A stretch of DNA of 64,000 bases from positions 3,038,001 to 3,102,000 of the forward strand of contig NZ_CP025118.1 in assembly GCF_002831665.1 (NCBI RefSeq), read 5' to 3'. The position numbers and the translations under genes are program-made. Under the pieces are notes generated by a model. That model was not told where the DNA came from and did not search any database. It was given only the letters and a program-made list of their open reading frames with translations. Origin of the DNA: Lacinutrix sp. Bg11-31 (GTDB taxonomy: Bacteria > Bacteroidota > Bacteroidia > Flavobacteriales > Flavobacteriaceae). Positions 46,396 to 53,547 of this stretch are shown piece after piece (position 1 is the first letter of the stretch; each line of letters starts with the position of its first letter).

Positions 46396-46890
46396 ATGAA
46401 ATTATCATTCACATTAATAGAAATACTAGTGGTGTCAAGCGTTTTCGTACCATTCCTTATATTCGTTTACAAAGGGCTTAATAGCACTTCAAAAACAAAA
46501 CAAAAAGCAGAAAAAACAACTAAATTAAGTGGGTTCAATTATAAATTAAAAGAGGTTTGGAACAATAAATTTATTGGCCTTGCTCAAGACAATAATATGT
46601 TAACCTACATTCAGTTTAATAACGATAATCATAAGGTTTTTAACCTAAAACTATCCGAGATTAAGTCTTGCGAATTAGTTACAAACTATAAAACAGGAAA
46701 GGATAAGGTAACAAGATTGGAATATCTAGATTTAAAAATTGCATTTCATTCTTTTAAAAAAGAAGAAGTAACCTTACACTTTTTTAATACAGACGATGGC
46801 TATACCGAAGATTACGAAATGCGTAGAATAGAAAACTGGAATAGTATAATTAACAGTAATATAAATGCAAGTTTGAAAAAAGCATCATAA
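46396..46890 (+). CDS. Membrane-anchored protein of unknown function
   Basis: The start at 46396 (MKLSFTLIEILVVSSVFVPFL) gives a single N-terminal hydrophobic helix (about 5-26), then a basic 138-residue soluble part with beta-strand character (KVFNLKLSEIKSCELVTNYK, ending in RRIENWNSIINSN). The N-terminus resembles a type IV pilin methylation segment (FTLIEILVV), but the expected preceding Gly and the pilin tail are not clear, so I do not call it a pilin. The body may have a PH-like fold as in DUF-type membrane proteins; this is a guess. A bidirectional terminator separates it from tex. Confidence 0.65.
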   Translation: MKLSFTLIEILVVSSVFVPFLIFVYKGLNSTSKTKQKAEKTTKLSGFNYKLKEVWNNKFIGLAQDNNMLTYIQFNNDNHKVFNLKLSEIKSCELVTNYKTGKDKVTRLEYLDLKIAFHSFKKEEVTLHFFNTDDGYTEDYEMRRIENWNSIINSNINASLKKAS

Positions 46891-46912
46891 TTGCTATTTA
46901 ATATTAGTTCAA

Positions 46913-46950
46913 AAAAAAGCATCAACCTTAAATTGGTTTGATGCTTTTTT
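46913..46950. terminator. Bidirectional terminator between the membrane-anchored protein and tex
   Basis: AAAAAAGCATCAACC pairs with GGTTTGATGCTTTTTT with one bulge. It serves two convergent genes. Confidence 0.85.
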
Positions 46951-46954
46951 TATA

Positions 46955-49081
46955 TTATTTATGTAGCTTCAATTGTATTCGTTTTCTAGTAACATCTACT
47001 TCCAAAACTTTTACAGTAATTTGTTGGTGTAAATGCACATGCTCATTTACATCTTTTACAAAACTATCCGATAGATTAGAGACGTGTATCAATCCACTTT
47101 CTTTAATTCCAACATCTACAAAACAACCAAAAGCAGTTATGTTATTTACTATTCCTGGTAATAATTGTCCGGAATGTAAGTCGGTAATCGATTTAATATC
47201 TTGGTTAAAACTAAACGCTTTAGCCATTTCTCTAATATCGAGTCCGGGTTTTTTAAGTTCTTTAATAATATCTTCAAGCGTTAATAATCCAACAGATTCT
47301 GTACAATATTTTTTTAAATTTATTTTCTGAAGAACGGCCTCGTTACCAATTAATTCTCGAATAGTAACACCTTCGTCTTTAGCCATTTTTTCGACTATTT
47401 TATAGCTTTCAGGGTGCACTGAAGAATCGTCTAAAGGATTTTTAGCCTCTTTAATTCTAAGGAAAGCAGCACCTTGCTCGAAAGCCTTTCCGCCTAAGCG
47501 AGGTACTTTTTTAATATCATTTCTAGATTTGTAAACACCGTTTTTATTTCTATAATTAAAGATGTTTTCGGCCAATTTGGGTCCAATTCCAGAAACAGAA
47601 CTTAATAATGGAACACTTGCAGTATTAATGTTTACACCAACGGCATTTACACAATTCTCTACTACAACATCCAGTTGTTTTTGTAATTTATTCTGATCTA
47701 CATCGTGTTGGTATTGCCCAACACCAATAGATTTAGCATCAATTTTAACGAGCTCTGCTAACGGATCTTGTAAACGTCTTCCAATAGAAATAGAACCTCT
47801 AACGGTTACATCGTAATCAGGAAACTCATCTCTTGCAATTTTAGATGCCGAATAAATACTAGCTCCAGCTTCACTAACTATAAATACTTGTACATCGTTT
47901 TTAAACTGAACTTTTTTAACAATAGCCTCTGTTTCTCGAGATGCTGTTCCGTTACCAATAGCGATAGCTTCAATTTTATAAGTCTCGACTAATGATGCTA
48001 TTTTATTTATAGCTCCAATACTGTCGCTTTTTGGAGGATGCGGATAAATAGTGTCGTTATGTAATAAAGTGCCTTGTGCATCTAAGCAAACTACTTTACA
48101 GCCTGTTCTAAAACCTGGATCGATAGCTAACACTCGTTTTTCTCCTATTGGCGAACCTAATAGTAATTGTTTTAAGTTTTTAGAGAAAACTGTAATTGCG
48201 GCTTCGTCTGCTTTTTCTTTAGCATTACTTAAAGCTTCGTTACTTAAAGACGGAAATAATAAACGTTTGTAAGCATCGGAAATAGCAAGTTCTATTTGGT
48301 CTGCACATCCATTTTTACTTCTAATTATTTTTCTATCAATATTCTCTAATGCTTTTATAGTATCTATTTCAATTTTCACTCTTATAAAACCTTCGTTTTC
48401 TGCTCTTAAAATAGCTAATAGTCTATGGGATGGGATACGTTGTAAGCTTTCCGACCAGTCGAAATAATCTCTAAATTTTTGAGCCTTTTCATCTTCAATT
48501 TTGGCTTTAACCACTTTTGTAGAAATTTGAGCATGTCGCTCTAATTGGTTTCTTAAATTGTTTCTAGTGTCAGTACGCTCGTTAATCCATTCTGCAATAA
48601 TATGTCTTGCGCCTTCTAGAGCATCATCAACAGAGGTAACATCACCTTTTACGTATTTGTAAGCAATAGACTCTACGTCGTTTGCATTTTGGCTCATTAT
48701 TATTTTAGCCAATGGTTCTAAACCATTTTTTCTTGCAGTTTCTGCTTTTGTTTTTCGCTTTTTCTTGAATGGTAAGTAAAGGTCTTCAAGAGTTACTAAG
48801 TCTGTGCAGCTTTCAATTTTTAACTTTAAATCTTCAGTTAAAATAGCTTGTTCTTCTAACGCTTTAATAATTGCCTTTTTACGTTTCTCTAAGGCTTCAA
48901 AAAGTTCTTTGTATTTTACAATATCTCCAATTTGAACTTCGTCTAAATTGCCTGTAGCTTCTTTTCTGTAACGAGAAATAAAAGGAATTGTACAGTCTTC
49001 GTTAAGTAATTTAATAGTGTTCTTAACTGAAGTTTCGACTAGTTGAGTATTAGAAACTATGTACGATAATAATAATGTCAT
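46955..49081 (-). CDS. tex: Tex-family RNA-binding transcription accessory protein
   Basis: Tex is a cytoplasmic nucleic-acid-binding protein tied to transcription and RNA turnover. The Tex N-terminal domain (CTIPFISRYRKEATGNLDEV near residue 31), the YqgF/RNase-H-like domain (VLAIDPGFRTGCKVVCLD near 321), helix-hairpin-helix motifs (VNINTASVPLLSSVSGIGPK near 492) and a C-terminal S1 domain (GIVNNITAFGCFVDVGIKES near 640) are all present. The 708 residues are slightly short of the usual 720-780. Codons 17-56 are repeated almost exactly at 57209-57326, while the first 16 codons differ. A -7 box lies 44 bases before the start. The gene looks intact and functional. Confidence 0.95.
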   Translation of the reverse strand: MTLLLSYIVSNTQLVETSVKNTIKLLNEDCTIPFISRYRKEATGNLDEVQIGDIVKYKELFEALEKRKKAIIKALEEQAILTEDLKLKIESCTDLVTLEDLYLPFKKKRKTKAETARKNGLEPLAKIIMSQNANDVESIAYKYVKGDVTSVDDALEGARHIIAEWINERTDTRNNLRNQLERHAQISTKVVKAKIEDEKAQKFRDYFDWSESLQRIPSHRLLAILRAENEGFIRVKIEIDTIKALENIDRKIIRSKNGCADQIELAISDAYKRLLFPSLSNEALSNAKEKADEAAITVFSKNLKQLLLGSPIGEKRVLAIDPGFRTGCKVVCLDAQGTLLHNDTIYPHPPKSDSIGAINKIASLVETYKIEAIAIGNGTASRETEAIVKKVQFKNDVQVFIVSEAGASIYSASKIARDEFPDYDVTVRGSISIGRRLQDPLAELVKIDAKSIGVGQYQHDVDQNKLQKQLDVVVENCVNAVGVNINTASVPLLSSVSGIGPKLAENIFNYRNKNGVYKSRNDIKKVPRLGGKAFEQGAAFLRIKEAKNPLDDSSVHPESYKIVEKMAKDEGVTIRELIGNEAVLQKINLKKYCTESVGLLTLEDIIKELKKPGLDIREMAKAFSFNQDIKSITDLHSGQLLPGIVNNITAFGCFVDVGIKESGLIHVSNLSDSFVKDVNEHVHLHQQITVKVLEVDVTRKRIQLKLHK
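48915..49032. repeat. 118-bp direct repeat, left copy, inside the tex 5' coding region
   Basis: It is identical to 57209-57326 except for one base (48968 G, 57262 A on the plus strand), which is synonymous (Tyr TAC/TAT). Same orientation, offset 8294 bases. Confidence 0.97.
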
Positions 49082-49124
49082 TAAAGCTGAATTTATATTA
49101 AATTATAATTAATCACATTAATTT

Positions 49125-49132
49125 CAAAATTA
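49125..49132 (-). promoter_or_regulatory. -7 promoter box for tex
   Basis: TAATTTTG on the minus strand, 44 bases before the tex ATG. The remnant at 57369 has no comparable box. Confidence 0.45.
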
Positions 49133-49512
49133 ATAGCTGCGAAAAATATAAATTTTATGGTTTTAAATAGATTGTAATATATCATTTTCTTAATAAAATA
49201 AAGAAAAATTATCTTTGATAAAGATTGCTTTTAAAAATAAATATTTTAGCTAAATCGGATAGATAGCAAATTATTTGTGTTAAATATTGACAAAAGAAAA
49301 AGTATAGAAATTGTTGATGTTTTTAAAGAACGAACCAAGTGTTTTTGAATTTCATAAGTGTATTAGTAAATAAAATATTTTAAAACTAAGAGTTAGGTTT
49401 AATTTGTTAAGAGTTTTAAATTAAAGAAGTAAAATAAATTTAAAACGAATAATAACAAACTAATATTTCTTTTATTTATAATATTACACTATAATTAATT
49501 TTGGATATACAA
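49133..49512. other. 380-base AT-rich spacer between tex and cysQ
   Basis: No open frame, RNA gene or clear hairpin was found. TATCTTTG at 49210-49217 fits a plus-strand -7 box about 300 bases before cysQ, and TAATTTTG at 49496-49503 is probably too close to the start. The cassette promoter should lie here. This spacer would also hold the left junction of the inserted segment. Confidence 0.4.
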
Positions 49513-50310
49513 ATGAATAACGCACAACTAGAATTAGCTATTAAAGCCTGCTTACATGCAGGAAAAGTAATTATGGAAGTTTATAATTCCAATATAAATG
49601 TGAAATATAAAACCGATAAATCTCCAATTACAGAGGCTGATGAACGAGCAAATGATATAATTACTAACCTTCTTAGATCTACTGGGATACCTATAATTTC
49701 TGAAGAAAATAAACAAACAGATTACCAGATTAGAAAAAAATGGAAATCATGTTGGATTGTAGATCCTGTTGATGGAACAAAAGAGTTTATTAAACGTAAT
49801 GGAGAATTTACGGTTAATATTGCGTTAGTAACTAATAGTAAGCCAGAATTAGGTGTAATTTATGTGCCAGTAACTAAGACTATTTATTTTGCCCATGTAA
49901 ATACAAACGAAGCCTTTAAAGCAGAATTGAAAACCCATGATTCTTCAATAAAAGATATTTTTAATTCTGTAACTAGATTACAACCAAAAATAGTAAAGTC
50001 TAATACTATTCAAGTAGTTGCAAGTCGTTCACATATGAATCAAGAAACATTAAATTTTATTGAAATTATTAAAAGAGAAGGAAAAGATGTAGAAGTGGTT
50101 TCAAAGGGAAGTTCTCTAAAATTCTGTTTGGTAGCAGAAGGGAAAGCAGATGTATACCCTAGATTTGCTCCAACTATGGAATGGGATACAGCTGCAGGTC
50201 AAGCAATTTGTAATGCAGTTGGAATAAATGTAATTTCTAAAGAAACAAACGAAGCATTGTTATATAATAAAAAAGAATTATTAAATCCTTGGTTTTTGGT
50301 CTCTAAATAG
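49513..50310 (+). CDS. cysQ: 3'(2'),5'-bisphosphate nucleotidase
   Basis: CysQ hydrolyses PAP, the by-product of sulfotransferases and PAPS reductase, to AMP and phosphate, and so relieves product inhibition. It is an inositol-monophosphatase-fold enzyme. The metal site is visible in IISEENK near residue 62 and WIVDPVDGTKEF near 81, with the closing PRFAPTMEWDTAAG near 217. The start is ATG 49513; a TTG four codons earlier is possible. It opens the cassette, with 169 bases before cysC. With a sulfotransferase in the same cluster and no reductase, PAP from sulfation is the likely substrate. Confidence 0.94.
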   Translation: MNNAQLELAIKACLHAGKVIMEVYNSNINVKYKTDKSPITEADERANDIITNLLRSTGIPIISEENKQTDYQIRKKWKSCWIVDPVDGTKEFIKRNGEFTVNIALVTNSKPELGVIYVPVTKTIYFAHVNTNEAFKAELKTHDSSIKDIFNSVTRLQPKIVKSNTIQVVASRSHMNQETLNFIEIIKREGKDVEVVSKGSSLKFCLVAEGKADVYPRFAPTMEWDTAAGQAICNAVGINVISKETNEALLYNKKELLNPWFLVSK

Positions 50311-50479
50311 ATTCTTGCTTGTTTCTAGAAAACAATAACTTATAGAATTATAATCAATATTTTATTTTTTGTGATTTCTAGTAAACCATTACAAGATTAA
50401 AAATAAAGTTTTCAGAAGTAGTAACAAAAATGTTATTATATTACTTACGAGAAAGAACATGTTATAAATTAAGTTTTAA

Positions 50480-51094
50480 ATGGGCGAAAAAAATAAATTT
50501 GATATTATTTCACATAATTATCAAGTTGATGTAAAGGGTAGAAGAGCACTAAATAACCATAATTCATTTTTAATATGGTTTACAGGTTTTTCGGGTTCTG
50601 GTAAGTCTACAATTGCTAATCTGGTTGAATTGGAATTACATAAAATGGGAATTAAAACATATCTACTTGATGGAGATAATGTAAGGAAAGGATTAAATAC
50701 AGATTTAACATTTACTCCTAAGGACAGAACAGAAAACATAAGACGAATAGCGGAAACAGCAAATTTAATGGTAGACTCAGGTTTAGTAGTCTTGGCAGCG
50801 TTTATTTCTCCTTATAAAAAAGACAGAGAGAATATAAAAACCATAGTTAAAGCAATTAATTATATAGAAATTTATATAAATACTAGTATTGAGATTTGTG
50901 AGCAAAGAGATGTGAAAGGGCTTTATAAAAAAGCAAGAAATGGTGAAATAAAGAATATGACTGGAATTTCTGCGCCATACGAAGCTCCAGAAAACCCAGA
51001 CATTGAGATTAAAACAGAAGATGGAACAGTTAAAAAAGCAGTTGAGTACATATTAGAATATATTAAACCAAAATTAAAATATAGTAATGAGTAA
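50480..51094 (+). CDS. cysC: Adenylyl-sulfate (APS) kinase
   Basis: CysC phosphorylates APS to PAPS, the sulfate donor for sulfotransferases. The P-loop GFSGSGKST lies at residues 36-44. LLDGDNVRKGLN near 68, FTPKDRTENIRRIAE near 86 and the AFISPYKKDRE segment near 117 are all typical. The 204 residues are standard for a stand-alone enzyme, not the NodQ fusion form. The stop overlaps the cysD start by 8 bases, so the two are translationally coupled. Confidence 0.96.
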   Translation: MGEKNKFDIISHNYQVDVKGRRALNNHNSFLIWFTGFSGSGKSTIANLVELELHKMGIKTYLLDGDNVRKGLNTDLTFTPKDRTENIRRIAETANLMVDSGLVVLAAFISPYKKDRENIKTIVKAINYIEIYINTSIEICEQRDVKGLYKKARNGEIKNMTGISAPYEAPENPDIEIKTEDGTVKKAVEYILEYIKPKLKYSNE

Positions 51095-51992
51095 GTACTA
51101 TTTAAATTATTTAGACGAATTAGAAAGCGAAGCAATATTTGTTTTGCGTGAAGTATTTGCGCAATTTGAAAATCCGGTAATATTATTTTCTGGTGGTAAA
51201 GATTCAATTCTAGTAACTCATTTAGCAAGAAAAGCTTTTTATCCAGCAAAAATTCCATTTCCACTAATGCACATTGACACTGGTCATAATTTTCCAGAAA
51301 CGATTCAATTTAGAAACGATATTATTAAAGAATTAGAACTAAAATTAATAGTAGGATGCGTTCAAGAGTCTATAGATAGCGGACGTGTAGTCGAAGAAAA
51401 AGGAAAAAAAGCAACACGTAATGCACTCCAAATAACAACCTTGTTGGATGCAATAGAAACTAATACCATTGATTGTGCTATTGGAGGAGGAAGACGTGAT
51501 GAAGAAAAATCAAGAGCAAAAGAGCGTTTTTTTTCTCACCGTGATGATTTTGGACAATGGGATCCTAAAAATCAAAGACCAGAATTATGGAACATATTTA
51601 ATGGAAAACATTTTCAAGGAGAACACTTTAGAGTATTTCCTATAAGTAATTGGACAGAAATGGATGTTTGGAATTATATAAAAAGAGAAAATCTTGCTGT
51701 ACCATCATTATATTTTGCTCACGAAAGAGAGGTTGTTTGGAGACAAAATACATGGATTCCAAATTCAAAATTTTTGAGATTAGAAGCACATGAAGAGGTG
51801 GTTACAAAAAAAATACGTTTTAGAACCTTGGGAGATATTACAATTACTGGTGGAGATGAGTCTGAGGCAGATACATTAGAAAAAATCACAATAGAAGTTG
51901 CAGGGAAGAGGAATACTGAACGTGGAAATAGAAGTGATGACAAGCGATCTGAATCCGCAATGGAAGATAGAAAACGTCAAGGTTATTTCTAA
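51087..51992 (+). CDS. cysD: Sulfate adenylyltransferase subunit 2
   Basis: CysD is the catalytic ATP-pyrophosphatase subunit that makes APS from sulfate and ATP together with the GTPase CysN. The PP-loop SGGKDS lies at residues 35-40. Other family blocks are FPLMHIDTGHNFPET, GGGRRDEEKSRAKER and FRVFPISNWTEMDVWNYI, and the C-terminal tail ends RKRQGYF. The 301 residues match the family. It overlaps cysC by 8 bases, and cysN follows after 79 bases. Confidence 0.97.
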   Translation: MSKYYLNYLDELESEAIFVLREVFAQFENPVILFSGGKDSILVTHLARKAFYPAKIPFPLMHIDTGHNFPETIQFRNDIIKELELKLIVGCVQESIDSGRVVEEKGKKATRNALQITTLLDAIETNTIDCAIGGGRRDEEKSRAKERFFSHRDDFGQWDPKNQRPELWNIFNGKHFQGEHFRVFPISNWTEMDVWNYIKRENLAVPSLYFAHEREVVWRQNTWIPNSKFLRLEAHEEVVTKKIRFRTLGDITITGGDESEADTLEKITIEVAGKRNTERGNRSDDKRSESAMEDRKRQGYF

Positions 51993-52071
51993 AAATTAAA
52001 AATTTGTCTATTCTAATTGAATATTAAACATAGCATAAGTTAAAATAAGACCCTATTTCAATAAAAAAATC

Positions 52072-53325
52072 ATGTTAGATAACAATCAATTACTACGTTT
52101 TACAACAGCAGGAAGTGTAGATTGTGGAAAGAGTACTTTAATAGGTCGTTTGCTTTACGATTCAAAATCAATATTTGAGGACCAACTAGAAGCGATAACA
52201 AATACGAGTAAAAAGAAAGGATATGAAGGTATAGATTTGGCTTTGTTTACAGATGGTTTAAGAGATGAGCGAGAACAAGGCATAACTATAGACGTTGCTT
52301 ATCGGTATTTTACAACACCAAAACGTAAATTTATAATAGCAGATACGCCAGGACATATTCAATACACACGTAACATGGTTACAGGTGCATCAACGGCTAA
52401 TGTAGCAACTATTTTAATAGATGCCAGACATGGTGTTATAGAGCAAACTAAAAGACATGCTTTTATAGCATCATTATTACAAATACCACACATTATTGTT
52501 TGTGTAAATAAGATGGATTTAGTAGATTTTTCTGAAGACATATTTAATAAAATCATCTCTCAGTTTGAAGATATATCCTCAAAAATGTTAGTTAAAGATG
52601 TACGTTTTATACCAATCAGTGCATTGTTAGGTGATAATGTTGTGAATAAATCTAAGAATATGGATTGGTATCAAGACGCTCCAATGTTGCATATATTAGA
52701 AACAATGCATATTAGTAGCGATATTAATAAGGTAGATGCGCGCTTTCCTGTGCAAACAGTTCTAAGACCACAAAGAAGTGAATTTAGAGATTATCGTGGC
52801 TATGCTGGAAGAATTGCAAGTGGAGTACTTAGAATAGGTGATGAGGTCACGATAATGCCATCAGGATTTACATCAAAAATTAAATCAATAAACACTATAG
52901 ATAAGACTATTAAAGAAGCTTTTGCTCCTATGTCAGTATCAATAACATTAGATGATGATATAGATGTAAGTAGAGGAGATATGATTGTTCGTTCCAATAA
53001 TAAACCAGAAGCTTTACAAGATTTGGAAGTAATGCTTTGTTGGTTAAATAATAGTGTTGCAAAGCCAAGAACTAAGTATACTATAAAACATACATCCAAT
53101 ACTCAAAAAGCAATAATTAAAGAGGTTATTTATAAAATAGACGTTAACAGTTTAGAGCGTAATAGTGAAAATAAAGAGTTAAAAATGAATGATATTTCTA
53201 AAGTTAAAATAAGAACAACAAAGCCACTTATGGTTGATTCTTACAGAGAAAATAGAATAACAGGAAGTATTATTCTTATAGATGATACCACTAACGAAAC
53301 TGTAGCAGCAGGTATGATAGTATAA
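52072..53325 (+). CDS. cysN: Sulfate adenylyltransferase subunit 1 (GTPase)
   Basis: CysN is an EF-Tu-like GTPase that drives sulfate adenylylation by CysD. G1 is GSVDCGKST (residues 14-22), G3 is DTPGH near 92 and G4 is NKMD near 147. GITIDVAYRYF marks the switch I region. EF-Tu-like beta domains follow to residue 417. No APS-kinase domain is fused, in line with a separate cysC. The next small ORF begins 75 bases on. Confidence 0.97.
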   Translation: MLDNNQLLRFTTAGSVDCGKSTLIGRLLYDSKSIFEDQLEAITNTSKKKGYEGIDLALFTDGLRDEREQGITIDVAYRYFTTPKRKFIIADTPGHIQYTRNMVTGASTANVATILIDARHGVIEQTKRHAFIASLLQIPHIIVCVNKMDLVDFSEDIFNKIISQFEDISSKMLVKDVRFIPISALLGDNVVNKSKNMDWYQDAPMLHILETMHISSDINKVDARFPVQTVLRPQRSEFRDYRGYAGRIASGVLRIGDEVTIMPSGFTSKIKSINTIDKTIKEAFAPMSVSITLDDDIDVSRGDMIVRSNNKPEALQDLEVMLCWLNNSVAKPRTKYTIKHTSNTQKAIIKEVIYKIDVNSLERNSENKELKMNDISKVKIRTTKPLMVDSYRENRITGSIILIDDTTNETVAAGMIV

Positions 53326-53400
53326 TTGAAATTCTTAAGGTTTTAAAAATTGAAGGGTAAAAGTAGTTATTCTATTTTTATGCTTGCCAATACAAAAGAT

Positions 53401-53547
53401 ATGAGTGAAAAATTGAAAAAACAGCCTATCGAGGTTACCGAATTAGGATCACTTGGTCTTTTTGCTATAGGTGACCTAGGATTGAGAGCATGGCGTAAAG
53501 TGAAAAAAGAAGCAAAATTAAAAAGAGAGAATGAAAAAGAAGAATAA
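53401..53547 (+). CDS. Small protein overlapping the AlkP-TPR-sulfotransferase gene
   Basis: From ATG 53401 this encodes 48 residues: a polar start (MSEKLKKQPIEVTELG), a short hydrophobic centre (SLGLFAIGDLGLRAW) and a highly charged tail (RKVKKEAKLKRENEKEE). An earlier ATG at 53380 and a TTG at 53350 are in frame. The last 17 bases overlap the start of the large fusion gene, which suggests translational coupling. I do not recognise the family. An amphipathic or membrane-associated helper of the fusion protein is a reasonable guess. The reading frame could also be chance, though its place and composition argue for a real gene. Confidence 0.55.
   Translation: MSEKLKKQPIEVTELGSLGLFAIGDLGLRAWRKVKKEAKLKRENEKEE

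Noticed and set aside
46396..46470. Type IV pilin-like N-terminus (FTLIEILVV)
   Set aside because: No Gly before the Phe cleavage site, no pilus genes nearby and a body unlike pseudopilins.
46938..47330. Open frame of 130 codons opposite the 3' end of tex
   Set aside because: It mirrors the conserved S1-domain coding region and has a Ser/Thr/Cys-rich composition typical of antisense frames.
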